DNA from: JAICYJ01 sp963737445
Lineage (GTDB): Bacteria; Actinomycetota; Thermoleophilia; Gaiellales; JAICJC01
DNA length: 64,000 nt
Direction of reading: 5' to 3'
NCBI GenBank assembly: GCA_963737445.1
Contig: CAVTSO010000009.1
Location: 186,001 to 250,000 of the forward strand
Positions 1 to 8,128 of this stretch are shown in pieces (positions within the stretch are counted from its first letter, which is position 1; each line of letters starts with the position of its first letter). The translations under genes were made by a program, and so were the position numbers. Below the pieces are notes generated by a model. That model searched no databases. It worked only from the letters and a program-made list of their open reading frames with translations, and was not told the origin of the DNA.

Positions 1-473
1 GACGGCGTGAACCAGTCGATCAGCCAGCTGCCGTCGGCGGCCTTCGAGAGCCGGATGTTGTACGCCACGGCGCCCTGCTTCCGGGCGTTGCGCGGCTGCA
101 GGATCATGGTCAGGTAGACCTGCTTCTTCGAAGCGCTCATCACGGTGTAGCCGTGGAACTCCGTGCCCTTGGTGCGGTACGGCGGCACCGGAAGCGTGCC
201 CTGGTTCCACTGCTTGCGCGTCTGGCCGATGCGCATCATCGACGAGGCCACCGCGTACGCCTTGGCCGGGTCGCGGCGCTCCACACCGTTTCGCACGAAC
301 ACGTCCAGCGTGTGGTTGATGGACGCGCGTGAGCCCGACGGCAGGTGCGGGGTGGCGGTGGTCGACAGCGGCCCCCACGGCTTCTCCGTGCCCCTGACCG
401 TGTTGCCGCACGCGGTGCCGGCGGCGAGAACGGTCGCCACGATCACCCCCACGACTGGCCGCGACTGCAACAT
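1..473 (-). CDS. Putative lipoprotein, partial (runs off the left edge)
   Basis: The reading frame starts at an ATG (complement of 471-473) and stays open to base 1, so about 157 residues are visible and the C-terminus is missing. The first 23 residues form a signal peptide with a hydrophobic core (VVGVIVATVLAAG) ending in a cysteine at residue 23, so a lipid-anchored exported protein is likely, although the -3 position of the lipobox is weak. The mature part has no motif I recognise; the stretch FVRNGVERRDPAKAY and a C-terminal LSKAADGSWLIDWF pattern vaguely resemble small NTF2-like or Mce-associated proteins. Function unknown. It is transcribed away from the S15 hydrolase gene. Confidence 0.6.
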   Translation of the reverse strand, partial: MLQSRPVVGVIVATVLAAGTACGNTVRGTEKPWGPLSTTATPHLPSGSRASINHTLDVFVRNGVERRDPAKAYAVASSMMRIGQTRKQWNQGTLPVPPYRTKGTEFHGYTVMSASKKQVYLTMILQPRNARKQGAVAYNIRLSKAADGSWLIDWFTP

Positions 474-509
474 GCTCCACCCACAGCGTAATCGAACCTG
501 CCGGCGTAT

Positions 510-2147
510 CTAGCCGTCGAGCACGGTCACGCTCAGGTACGACGGAGTCCCGCCGCCGGTCACCAGGCGCTGGTGGTTGACCGCCGTACGGGTCGCAAAC
601 CACGGGCTCTCGGACGTCCCCGGGTGCGCCACGTACAGCGGGTAGTCGCTGGAGGCGACCTGCAACCGCATCCGGTGGCCGGCCAGGACGCGGTACCCAG
701 TGTGCCCCAAGTAGACCTCGGCGGCGATGCCGTCTCCGGGGTCGTCGACTGCGCGCTGGCCGTAGAGCACGATGTGCGACCCGCCCGCCGGGTCGACATC
801 GACCAGCTTCACGTGCAGGTTCATGGACGGGCCGTCGCCGGCCACGGTCAGGTGGGCGACGACGCGGCCCGCCAGCGTCAGGTGCTCCGTCAGGTCGGCC
901 GACTCGAACACTGCGACGTCCGGCCGCGAGGCGACCGCATCCTCGTCGGGGTACCCGTAGAGGAAGGCGAACGGGTTCTCGATGGTGGAGGGCACCAGGT
1001 TCCCGGGATCGTGCACCCATTCGACCACCCCCTCGCCGGGCTCTGCCTCGCCGAGACCGCCCGCCTCCGTCAGATACAGGCGCCGCTGGCGCGCACCCGC
1101 CGGCGGCCAGACCGGTGACTCGTGCCAGCCCACGTTCGCCAGGTGCCAGCGCACGCGCGGCACCGACTCGGGGCCGCCACGGCCGGCCAGGAAGGCGTCG
1201 AAGAAGTCGAGCGCGGGGGCGAGGTAGCGCGGCAGCATGCGTTCGAGCGCATCGTCGTGGGTGTCGTGGTCCTCGCTCTCGGGGATCGGCACGAACTCGA
1301 AGCGGTAGTTCTCGTGGTCGGTCGAGCCGGCGTGCAGGTACTGGAACGGCGCCGTCTCCGGGTCGCTCATGAGCCGCTCGTAGTCCAACATGTGCGGGGG
1401 AGTGATGTTGTCGAACCAGCCAACCCCGTGCAGCGTCGGGATGCGCAGCCGTGTGAACGGATGGCGGTCGCCGTACATGTCCACCGGCGCCTGGCCGCGG
1501 GCCTCCGCCAGCAGTCGGTCGAAGGCCAGGGAGCGGCTGCCGATCAGCTCGAAGGCGGGATCGAACAGCTCGCTCAGCGGCCGCCGCGTCCAGTCCGGTG
1601 TCCAGTGGTGCGTGCGGCCGTCCGCCCAGTACTGGGCCAGGTAGTGAGCGCCGTAGAGCGGTGCCACGCCGTCGCCGTCGAGCCAGCCGAACAGGTCGGC
1701 CACGGTCACGCGCGGCACGATCGCCTTCAGCGCGGGGTGCCCGGAGGCGACCGCCGCCCACTGGGTGTAGCCGTAGTAGGAGTCGCCCCACATGCCGACG
1801 TCGCCGTTCGACCAGGGCTGCTCCGTGATCCACTGGATCGTGTCGTAGCCGTCGTCGACCTCGTGCACGAACGCGTTCACCTCACCACCGGACCGGAACT
1901 TGCCCCGCACGTCCTGGGGCAGGAACGCGTAGCCGCGCTCGGTGAAGTGGCCGGCGATGAACGGCATCCAGCAGTAGCGGCCGTTCTTGTCGTAGGGCAG
2001 CCGCACCAGCACCGCAGGCGACGGGCCCTCCCCGCCCGGCAGGTACACGTCGGTGGCCAGCTCGACGCCGTCGCGCATCGGCACCATGTGCTGCCGCGCG
2101 CGGGGGTCGAGCGCGGCTGCCTCCAGCGTCTCGATCTCGATCGTCAT
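510..2147 (-). CDS. CocE/NonD family S15 hydrolase (X-Pro dipeptidyl-peptidase-like)
   Basis: A 545-residue alpha/beta hydrolase of the CocE/NonD peptidase S15 family, which cleaves acyl or peptidyl substrates with a Ser-Asp-His triad. The nucleophile elbow GDSYYG places the serine at residue 123. The acid is probably Asp246 in GWFDN and the histidine His278 in STDHEN. The first 300 or so residues form the catalytic domain, and the rest is the beta-rich C-terminal jelly roll (PepX_C-like). Length is normal for the family. There is no signal peptide, so it is probably cytoplasmic. The true substrate cannot be read from sequence; annotated relatives include glutaryl-7-ACA acylases and cocaine esterases. 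Confidence 0.9.
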   Translation of the reverse strand: MTIEIETLEAAALDPRARQHMVPMRDGVELATDVYLPGGEGPSPAVLVRLPYDKNGRYCWMPFIAGHFTERGYAFLPQDVRGKFRSGGEVNAFVHEVDDGYDTIQWITEQPWSNGDVGMWGDSYYGYTQWAAVASGHPALKAIVPRVTVADLFGWLDGDGVAPLYGAHYLAQYWADGRTHHWTPDWTRRPLSELFDPAFELIGSRSLAFDRLLAEARGQAPVDMYGDRHPFTRLRIPTLHGVGWFDNITPPHMLDYERLMSDPETAPFQYLHAGSTDHENYRFEFVPIPESEDHDTHDDALERMLPRYLAPALDFFDAFLAGRGGPESVPRVRWHLANVGWHESPVWPPAGARQRRLYLTEAGGLGEAEPGEGVVEWVHDPGNLVPSTIENPFAFLYGYPDEDAVASRPDVAVFESADLTEHLTLAGRVVAHLTVAGDGPSMNLHVKLVDVDPAGGSHIVLYGQRAVDDPGDGIAAEVYLGHTGYRVLAGHRMRLQVASSDYPLYVAHPGTSESPWFATRTAVNHQRLVTGGGTPSYLSVTVLDG

Positions 2148-2227
2148 CGGCGCGGGAGCCTACCCGAGCCGTGCCCACCGCGGGGTGGGCCGGATCCCTC
2201 GGCCCACCCCGCTGCAGCTACCGCGGT

Positions 2228-2736
2228 CTAGTTGTGGATCAGCTCCCACGTGTCGTTGTCGCCGTGCTGGGCGGTGACGAACACCCTCCACGGAGATCCC
2301 GGCACCCACGGGTGCGGGACCTCGGCGCCGAGCAAGCCTGCGATCGACGTGTCTCCGTCGGAGACGTGGATACCGGTGACCTCGTTGTCACCCTCGTTCT
2401 GGAAGCCGTCCATCCCCGAGAAGCCCGAGTCGATGGTGGCCGACGCGTCCCGGCCGACGTACAGCACCCGCGTCGGAGCCGGTGCGCTCGGCGCGCCGTA
2501 GTTGACGTCGGTGCGGATCGCCCACAGCGAGTCGAACGCATTTCGCTGCGTGTGGAGCGTGTCACCGGCGTCCTCGGCCACCAGCGCCGTGTTGGCGCTC
2601 GAGAACGAGACGTTGTCGAACCCGGTGTGCATCTCGTTTCCTCGGTACACCATCGTCAGCATGCCGTGGGATGCGCCCGGGCTGGACTGGCTGAGCTTGT
2701 ACAGCGCTCCGTAGCCACCCAGCGCCGCGCCGGCTT
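2228..2736 (-). pseudogene. C-terminal remnant of a PhoX/DUF839-type phosphatase
   Basis: Only the last 165-170 residues of a PhoX-like (DUF839) secreted phosphatase can be read, from about GAALGGYGALYKL to the stop at 2228-2230. Recognisable family features are the repeated beta-propeller pattern FDNVSFSSANTALVAEDAG and the ending WRVFVTAQHGDNDTWELIHN. Upstream on this strand the coding pattern stops at about 2736, exactly where an oppositely oriented IS110 transposase fragment begins. The gene therefore seems to have been cut by an insertion followed by a deletion. Family assignment is by remembered sequence pattern, so moderately sure; loss of the N-terminal part is clear. The longer open frame continuing to 3709 is antisense to two other genes and is not real. 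Confidence 0.65.
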
Positions 2737-3074
2737 CCGAAGCCGGCGTCGATCGTTTCGCAAGCGACGCGAAGCTCGCTCGCGCAGCAGGAGTAGCGCC
2801 GATACCGGTGTCCAGCGGCCGCCGCGATCGGTATCGACTCGACCGCGGCGGAAACCGCCAGCTCAACCTGGCACTGCACCGCTTGGCCGTCAACCGGGCT
2901 CGACGCGACCCAGCCACGGCCGCGTATCTTGCCCGAAAACAAGCCGAAGGAAAGACCCGCATGGAAGCACTCCGATGCCTCAAACGCCACCTCGCCAGAC
3001 ACGTCCACAAGCTCCTCACCGACCCCACCCCCGACCCCGTCAGAGCCACCCAACCGGCCCTGACCTTGACATAG
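2737..3074 (+). mobile_element. IS110-family transposase, C-terminal fragment
   Basis: The frame reads VDRFASDAKLARAAGVAPIP, then a stretch with RLDRGGNRQLNLALHRLAV and YLARKQAEGKTR, and ends with RCLKRHLARHVHKLL. This is the conserved C-terminal (transposase_20) domain of IS110/IS116/IS902 transposases, including the serine-bearing SSG motif near the start. Only about 110 of the usual 350-400 residues remain; the DEDD catalytic N-terminal half is missing, so the element cannot move by itself. No terminal inverted repeats are seen, as expected for IS110. Its left boundary coincides with the truncation of the phoX-like gene, and its stop lies 9 bases before the phosphotransferase start. Confidence 0.8.
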
Positions 3075-3083
3075 GAGCAACGC

Positions 3084-4025
3084 GTGTTCAGCGACGATGA
3101 CGCCGGCCGCGTCGCCCGCGCTTTCGGGCTGGGCGGCCGCGCGGCGTTCACGGGCACGGTCGCGCGCGGCGAGCAGGGCCAGGTGGCACAGCTCGAGACG
3201 TCGCGCGGCCTGTGGGCGGTGAAGACGTCGTTCCGGCCGCCCGAGCTGGACGGGGAGGACGGCGCGTTCCAGGCGGCGGCGGTGGCGGCCGGCGTCCAGG
3301 CGCCCGCGGTCGTGTTCACCGACGGCGGAGAGCTGTTCACCGACGTCGGCGGTCTGCCGGTGCGCGTGTACGGATGGGTCGACGTGCTGCCCGCTGACAG
3401 CGGCCTCGATCCCGGCCGGGTGGGACAGCTGATGGCGGCCATCCACCAGGTGCCGTTTCGCGGCCGGCGGCCGCAGGATCCCTGGTACACCGAGCCGGTC
3501 GGCGCAGCGGGCTGGGATGGGCTGGCCGAGCGGCTGGCCGCGGCCGGCGCCCCGTTCGCCGGTGACCTGGCGGCGATGCGCGACGAGTTGATGGCGCTGG
3601 AAGGGCTGCTCGTGCCCGCCCGCGAGCTTCGCACCTGCCATCGCGACCTGTGGTCGGACAATCTCCGCGCCACGTCCCAGGGCGGTCTCTGTGTGATCGA
3701 CTGGGACAACTGCGGGCTGGCAGACCCGGGCCAGGAGCTGGCCGGCGTCCTGTTCGAGTTCGGGTACGGCGACGCCGACCGGGCACGGGCGCTCTACGGC
3801 GACTACCGACGCTGCGGCGGCCCCGGGCGAATCGATCGGCGTGGCGACTTCTCCATGACGATCGCCCAGCTCGGGCACATCAACGAGATGTCCTGCCTGA
3901 TCTGGCTCGACCCGACGGTGTCCGACGCGGAGCGGGAGCGTCAGGCGGCTCGGTTCCACGAGAGCGTGGAGTTGCCGCTGACGGTCGCGGTGATCGACGA
4001 CCTGCTGGAGGCGGTGGTGGGCTGA
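3084..4025 (+). CDS. Aminoglycoside phosphotransferase (APH)-fold kinase
   Basis: A 313-residue kinase-like protein of the APH/choline kinase fold. The catalytic loop HRDLWSDN puts the catalytic Asp at residue 188, the metal-binding IDWDN has Asp206, and a VKT strand near residue 47 supplies the ATP-binding lysine. The start is a GTG with a weak purine-rich GGAGC upstream; it lies only 9 bases after the transposase remnant's stop, so part of its 5' control region may derive from the IS. APH-fold proteins phosphorylate sugars, amino alcohols or antibiotics; nothing here identifies the substrate, and it should not be read as a resistance gene without testing. Confidence 0.85.
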   Translation: MFSDDDAGRVARAFGLGGRAAFTGTVARGEQGQVAQLETSRGLWAVKTSFRPPELDGEDGAFQAAAVAAGVQAPAVVFTDGGELFTDVGGLPVRVYGWVDVLPADSGLDPGRVGQLMAAIHQVPFRGRRPQDPWYTEPVGAAGWDGLAERLAAAGAPFAGDLAAMRDELMALEGLLVPARELRTCHRDLWSDNLRATSQGGLCVIDWDNCGLADPGQELAGVLFEFGYGDADRARALYGDYRRCGGPGRIDRRGDFSMTIAQLGHINEMSCLIWLDPTVSDAERERQAARFHESVELPLTVAVIDDLLEAVVG

Positions 4026-4296
4026 CCGGGAGCGCCGCGAAGGGCTGCTACTCCTGAGGCGCGGACGGCTGGGCGCCGGCCAGTAGCTGCGACGTGAGGA
4101 TGCCGGATGCCGGTCAGCCAGCTCTCGTAGCGGGCCGGTGACCACCTGCGCTCGCCGCTTGTGGGGAAGCGGGGCCGGAGCCGGGATCGTGACCGGTGCC
4201 CCGCCACGGCGATCCCACGATCACGTCCCGGCGGCGCCGAGGCGCCGCTGCGCCTGCAGGCGTCACGCAGTTCCGCGCGGACCATCTCGGCGGAGC

Positions 4297-4974
4297 TCAC
4301 TCCCTGACCGGCTCCGAGTGCGGCAGCGCCGAGAGGCGGGCGCTCAGCTCGGCGAGGTAGCGCCGGCGGGTGTCCTTGTCGACCGAGTCAGCCGCGTAGG
4401 CTATGAAGGGATCGATCACCCGCATCCCGGTGTAGGCGAGGGTGCCGTGCAACAGCGGGTGCAGGACGTGCGTGAGTTCACCCACGTAGTCGTCGCTGAA
4501 CGAGCTCGGCTCGTACGAGGAGGTCATCACCAGCATTCCCCGCTTGTCTGCGAGGAACCCCGACCACGCCGGCACCTCGGGGTAGCGGTAGGCGACGCCG
4601 TTTGCGAACACGCGGTCGATCCAGCCCTTGAGCATGGCGGGTACCGAGAACCACCACATCGGCGAGACCAGCACCAGCAGGTCGGCCGCCTGGAACAGCT
4701 CCACGTGGCGAGCGAGCTCCGGCGCGAACGTGTCGCTCGCTGCCGCGTGCGCCTGCTCGTCCATAGGCTGCAGCCGCTCGGGGATCAGCCGCTCCGAGAA
4801 GTCGGCCTCTGACAGCACCGGGTCGAACCCCTCCCGGTAGAGGTCGACCAGCTCCACGTTCCAGCCGGCGGCCAGCAACGCCGCGGCCGCGGTGTGGGCA
4901 AGCGCTGCTGCAAAGGACGAGGGCTCGGGATGCGCGAGCACGACGAGCGCCGTGGCGCTCTTGGGACTAGACAC
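4297..4974 (-). CDS. NAD(P)H-dependent flavin oxidoreductase (NQO1/MdaB/KefF-like flavodoxin fold)
   Basis: A 225-residue flavodoxin-fold protein. The N-terminus LVVLAHPEPSSFAAALA is the FMN/FAD phosphate-binding segment typical of NQO/MdaB/KefF proteins, and VSPMWWFSVPAMLKGWIDRV is the conserved central flavin and dimer motif. Such enzymes perform two-electron reduction of quinones or other electrophiles with NAD(P)H in the cytoplasm. The start is a GTG giving SSPKSATALVVLAHPEP. The gene lies 3' of, and on the same strand as, a degraded membrane-protein gene. About 270 bases between it and the APH gene (4026-4296) contain nothing I can support. Confidence 0.85.
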   Translation of the reverse strand: MSSPKSATALVVLAHPEPSSFAAALAHTAAAALLAAGWNVELVDLYREGFDPVLSEADFSERLIPERLQPMDEQAHAAASDTFAPELARHVELFQAADLLVLVSPMWWFSVPAMLKGWIDRVFANGVAYRYPEVPAWSGFLADKRGMLVMTSSYEPSSFSDDYVGELTHVLHPLLHGTLAYTGMRVIDPFIAYAADSVDKDTRRRYLAELSARLSALPHSEPVRE

Positions 4975-4997
4975 GGCGGGAGCTTATCCGGGAGGCG

Positions 4998-5480
4998 TCA
5001 GACGATGGTGCCGACGTTCGTCGGCTCGGCACCGGGATCCACCGGTGCGGGCGGCGCGATCGCCTCGGCTGGAAGGCGGGACTCCATCCGCGCTCGCAGG
5101 CGGTCGGCGGCCACAGTCCCGCCATGCCGACCGCCGCGCACAGCGGCGGGATCGCCGGCAGCGCGAAGCGGTAGTCGAACATCGTCGTCACCGCAGCCGT
5201 CATCGGCAGGAGCAGCGCCGCGAAGCCGAACAGCATCGCCTCTCCGCGCAGCCGCCGCGCCGGCGGTCGGCGGCCGATGACAGCAGCCGCCACGCTTGCC
5301 AGCAGGATCGCCGCCATCGCCGTGCCGGGCAGGAAGATCCCCCGCTGGTAGTCGCGCAGCGGCCCCACCAGCGACCGGCCGAGTGCCAGCGTGCCTCCGT
5401 GGCGTGCGACCGACCGCTCCGTCGAGGCGTAGTACGAAGCCGCTGGATGCGGCCGGGAATGCGGCCGCAGGAGGTGACGG
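4998..5480 (-). pseudogene. C-terminal part of a polytopic membrane protein (glycosyltransferase-like), frameshifted
   Basis: Reading leftwards from about 5470, the frame gives YYASTERSVARHGG, a DYQRGIFLPG motif and two hydrophobic helices (AAILLASVAAAVIG and AAVTTMFDYRFALPAIPPL). This is the usual C-terminus of actinobacterial phospholipid-carrier-dependent glycosyltransferase-like membrane proteins. At about 5110 the frame must shift by one base (a G missing in a TGGGCC-type run) to continue as ADRLRARMESRLPAE and finish EPTNVGTIV before the TGA at 4998-5000. The N-terminal several hundred residues are absent: the next gene upstream ends at 5553. This is a remnant, with an extra indel that may be a sequencing error. 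Confidence 0.45.
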
Positions 5481-5552
5481 GCGAGACGGGTGGCGCGAAG
5501 ATGCTGGTGTTCAGTCCGACGTCGGTGACGGCGTGAGCACCCGGTCTGCGAG

Positions 5553-6919
5553 TCAGCGAATCGCCACCGGCAGCGCGACCGAGTAGAGCTGCCACTCGCC
5601 CGGCAGGCCCTTGAGCGTGGTGGTGTCGCTGCTCTCGAACCGGATCCCGGATCCGGCGACGATGTCCCGGACGGTACTGGACACGAGCACCTCGCCCGGC
5701 TGTGCGTGGGCGGCGACGCGCGCTCCGATGTGCACCGCAATGCCGCCGACCTTGCCGTCCACCACCTCGCACTCCCCGGTATGGAGCCCTGCCCGCACCT
5801 CGAGCCCGAGCTCGCCCATCGTCTCCGAGATCGCGCACGCGCACCGGATCGCGCGGGCGGGCCCGTCGAAGCTCGCGAAGAAGCCGTCGCCGGCCGTGTC
5901 GATCTCCTTGCCCGAGTAGCGCGCGAGCTGACGGCGCACCAGCGCATGGTGTTGGGCGAGCAATCTCGTCCACTCGCGGTCCCCGACCTCGGCCAGCCTC
6001 GCGGTTGAGCCGGCGATGTCGGTGAATAACACGGTCGCCAGCACCCGATCGTGCTCGACTCGGTCCCACTCATGGCGCTCGCGGATCGCCTCGAGGAATC
6101 GCCGTGTCTCGCCGGCGATCTCTTCGGGATGCACCCACCAGCCATGATCGTCACCGGGCAGTTCCACGAACTCGGCGCCGGGAATGCGGTCGGCGATGTA
6201 GCGCCCTCGTCGAGCAGCCAGACCTTGTCGCCCTTTGGGTGGATGACGAGTGCCGGAACCGCAATCGCCGGCAATACGTTTCGGACGTCCATGTTTCGGT
6301 TCATCATGTTCAGAGTGCGCACCGTGCCCGGGCTGGCGCTTGTCAGCACCCACTTCCGCCACCACTCCCGCATCCGCGGGTCGTCGGCGATGCTCGGTGA
6401 CAGGCCGTGCAGATACCGGTCGAGCCAGTCGTCCGAACCGATCGGAGGTGTGTTGTTGGCCATGTGGGCGTCCCATTCTTCGCCGGTCATCGCCCACGGG
6501 TAATCATCGGCTCGCAGGTGGCTGGCGCCGGTGCCGTAGAGGATCGTCGCCGCGACCCGCTCCGGATAGGTGGCGGCGAACAAGAGCGTCATCGGGCCGC
6601 CCTCAGATACGCCGATGATCGCCGCGCGTTCCGAGCCGACCGCGTCCATGACGGCACGGATGTCGTCCATACGCGTCTCCAGGTCGGGCAGGCCGGCGTT
6701 GCGGTCGGACATGCCGGTGCCGCGCTTGTCGAACAGGATCAGTCGCGAGAACTCGGCGAGCCTGCTGAGAGTGTCGCGGGCTGGGCCTTCCCAGGCGGAC
6801 TCGAACGCCGTAAGCACCCAGCCGCCCACGAACACGAGGTCGAACGGGCCATCGCCCACCACGCCGTAGGCGATGGTGACGTCGCCACTCTGGGTGTACT
6901 GGACCCGCGGCGCCTCCAC
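5553..6919 (-). CDS. Alpha/beta-hydrolase fused to a class III nucleotide cyclase domain (one-base frameshift)
   Basis: The N-terminal 240 or so residues are an alpha/beta hydrolase: oxyanion strand VFVGGW, nucleophile elbow GVSEGG, and a late ELPGDDHGWW with the catalytic His. The C-terminal part is a class III adenylate/guanylate cyclase domain (ATVLFTDIAGST with the metal-binding Asp, then DTAGDGFFASFDGPARAI and GLHTGE). The two parts are in different frames. At 6201-6205 one C appears to be missing, since restoring it gives the continuous LLDEGRYIADRIPG. The total of 1367 nt is a multiple of three minus one. This fusion is known in actinobacteria and mycobacteria (pH- or lipid-responsive cyclases). 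I treat it as one gene with a probable assembly error; a real null allele is possible. Confidence 0.75.
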
Positions 6920-7149
6920 CGGTCGATTATCGTCGGCCTTCAGGCAGTCCGCAACCGCGTCTCAGCGGCGCCTCGCCATCACCGCCTGCATCGGCTGTGC
7001 GCGTTCGCCGGGAACGGCGCGAACGGGTGGTCTGTCGCGACCACGTCACCCCGCTGATTGGGATCGCTAACGTCGTCAAATGATCTCGATCGGTAACCGT
7101 CTAGGAACAGTGCGCCGACTGATCGACCGAGTGGCGGGGCAGCCGGCAC

Positions 7150-7635
7150 TCAAACGGACACGCCGGCTGCTGAGCGGTCGGCGTCGGCGCGCGCACGAGC
7201 CCCGAACATTGGGCCCGTTGCGGACCGCGTGGGCGCGAACCGCGCCAGCCCGACGCCGGGCTCCACGTCGACGAAGATCGACTCGAACCCGCCGCGCCGG
7301 AAGTACGTCTCGTGCCAGAAGGACGTGCCGCCCCGGTCTCGCAGGTAGTCGGTCCACCACCGCTTGTGAGGCAGCGTCTTCGTCCAGGCCTGGAGCGATT
7401 CGAAATCGCGCCAGTACTGGCGCATGCCGGTGTGCGGTGGGTCATCACCGTAGACCAGCCGTTCGTGCAGCAGCAGCCCGTCTGGTTGCTCCGCGACCGT
7501 GGCGTCGATCTGAGGCCGCAGCGCCTTGAGGGTCTCAATTCCTCGCGGCTCCTCGACCCGCATGCCTAGGTAGATCACCACAAGATCCGGATATGCGGAC
7601 AGGTCGACGGTCTTCCGCTCAGGCGAATCAGCCAT
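7150..7635 (-). CDS. DUF4188 / monooxygenase_af470-like protein
   Basis: A 161-residue protein with the DUF4188 signature: DLVVIYLGMRV at the start, PDGLLLHERLVYG, then the highly conserved HTGMRQYWRDFESLQAW and FWHETYFRRGG. Members have a ferredoxin-like alpha+beta barrel related to antibiotic monooxygenases and phenylacetaldoxime dehydratase; the reaction is not established. I chose the ATG at 7635 over the GTG at 7644 because a strong GGGAGGT (complement of 7642-7648) lies 6 bases upstream of the ATG but overlaps the GTG. Bases 6920-7149 between this gene and the cyclase gene hold no convincing gene. Confidence 0.8.
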   Translation of the reverse strand: MADSPERKTVDLSAYPDLVVIYLGMRVEEPRGIETLKALRPQIDATVAEQPDGLLLHERLVYGDDPPHTGMRQYWRDFESLQAWTKTLPHKRWWTDYLRDRGGTSFWHETYFRRGGFESIFVDVEPGVGLARFAPTRSATGPMFGARARADADRSAAGVSV

Positions 7636-7707
7636 CGGTGACACCTCCCTCGATCAGGTGAAGCAGCCACAGTACGCGACTGGGGTGCTGCATGTCTGAC
7701 CTGCCCG

Positions 7708-8094
7708 TCAGCCCCGCTCGATGATCTCCACCCTGTAGTCGTCCGGGTCGCGCACGAAGCACAGCCGCGAGCCGCCGTCGCTGACCGTGTACGGCGGGCG
7801 CTCCGGCTCGATGCCCTGCTGCTTGAGTTTCGCCAGTGTGGCGTCGAGGTCGGGCACGCCGATCGCGATGTGGCCGTAGCCGGTGCCGTTGTCGTACGTG
7901 CGGCCGTCGTGGTTCAGCGTCAGCTCCAGCACGTCGGGCATGCCGCCAACGCCGAAGAAGTAGTTCGTGGCCTCGAGCTCGCCGTTGCGCACGATCGGCG
8001 ACTCCTTGCCGGGCTCGAAGCCGAGCGCGGTGTAAAAGGCGCGGCTGCGCTCGGGGTCGGTGATCCGCACCATAGTGTGAAGGAAAGTGGTCAT
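7708..8094 (-). CDS. gloA: Lactoylglutathione lyase-like glyoxalase (VOC family); start codon lies in an attachment repeat
   Basis: A 128-residue vicinal-oxygen-chelate protein closely patterned on glyoxalase I: HTMVRITDPERSRAFYTALGF at the N-terminus with the first metal His, ELTLNHDG with a metal Glu, GYGHIAIGVPDL with the second His, and CFVRDPDDYRVEIIE with the C-terminal Glu. Glyoxalase I isomerises the methylglyoxal-thiol hemithioacetal, fitting the glutamate-cysteine ligase encoded elsewhere in the window. Its first six codons are a perfect 20-bp repeat (8075-8094) that recurs at 15121-15140. The present 5' flank, including an AAAGGA ribosome site (complement of 8100-8105), belongs to the inserted element; the native upstream flank is next to the AraC-DinB gene at 15141. 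Confidence 0.88.
   Translation of the reverse strand: MTTFLHTMVRITDPERSRAFYTALGFEPGKESPIVRNGELEATNYFFGVGGMPDVLELTLNHDGRTYDNGTGYGHIAIGVPDLDATLAKLKQQGIEPERPPYTVSDGGSRLCFVRDPDDYRVEIIERG
8075..8094 (-). repeat. Left attachment site (attL-like direct repeat)
   Basis: gtgtgaaggaaagtggtcat occurs here and again, identically and in the same orientation, at 15121-15140. The repeat covers the start codon and first six codons of the glyoxalase gene. It lies 34 bases from the 3' end of a tyrosine recombinase gene, the normal arrangement for the att core of an integrated element. The flanking bases differ (a versus g on both sides), so 20 bp is the exact core length. Confidence 0.85.
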
Positions 8095-8128
8095 AGCGTC
8101 CTTTCTGTGTCAACCATCGGGTTTGTGG

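Noticed and set aside
3084..4025. Calling the APH-fold gene an antibiotic-resistance determinant
   Set aside because: The fold is shared by many sugar and amino-alcohol kinases and nothing in the sequence shows drug specificity.
2562..4145. A 527-codon minus-strand frame over the APH-type gene and IS remnant
   Set aside because: Antisense to the HRDLWSDN-containing kinase; composition is a GC shadow.
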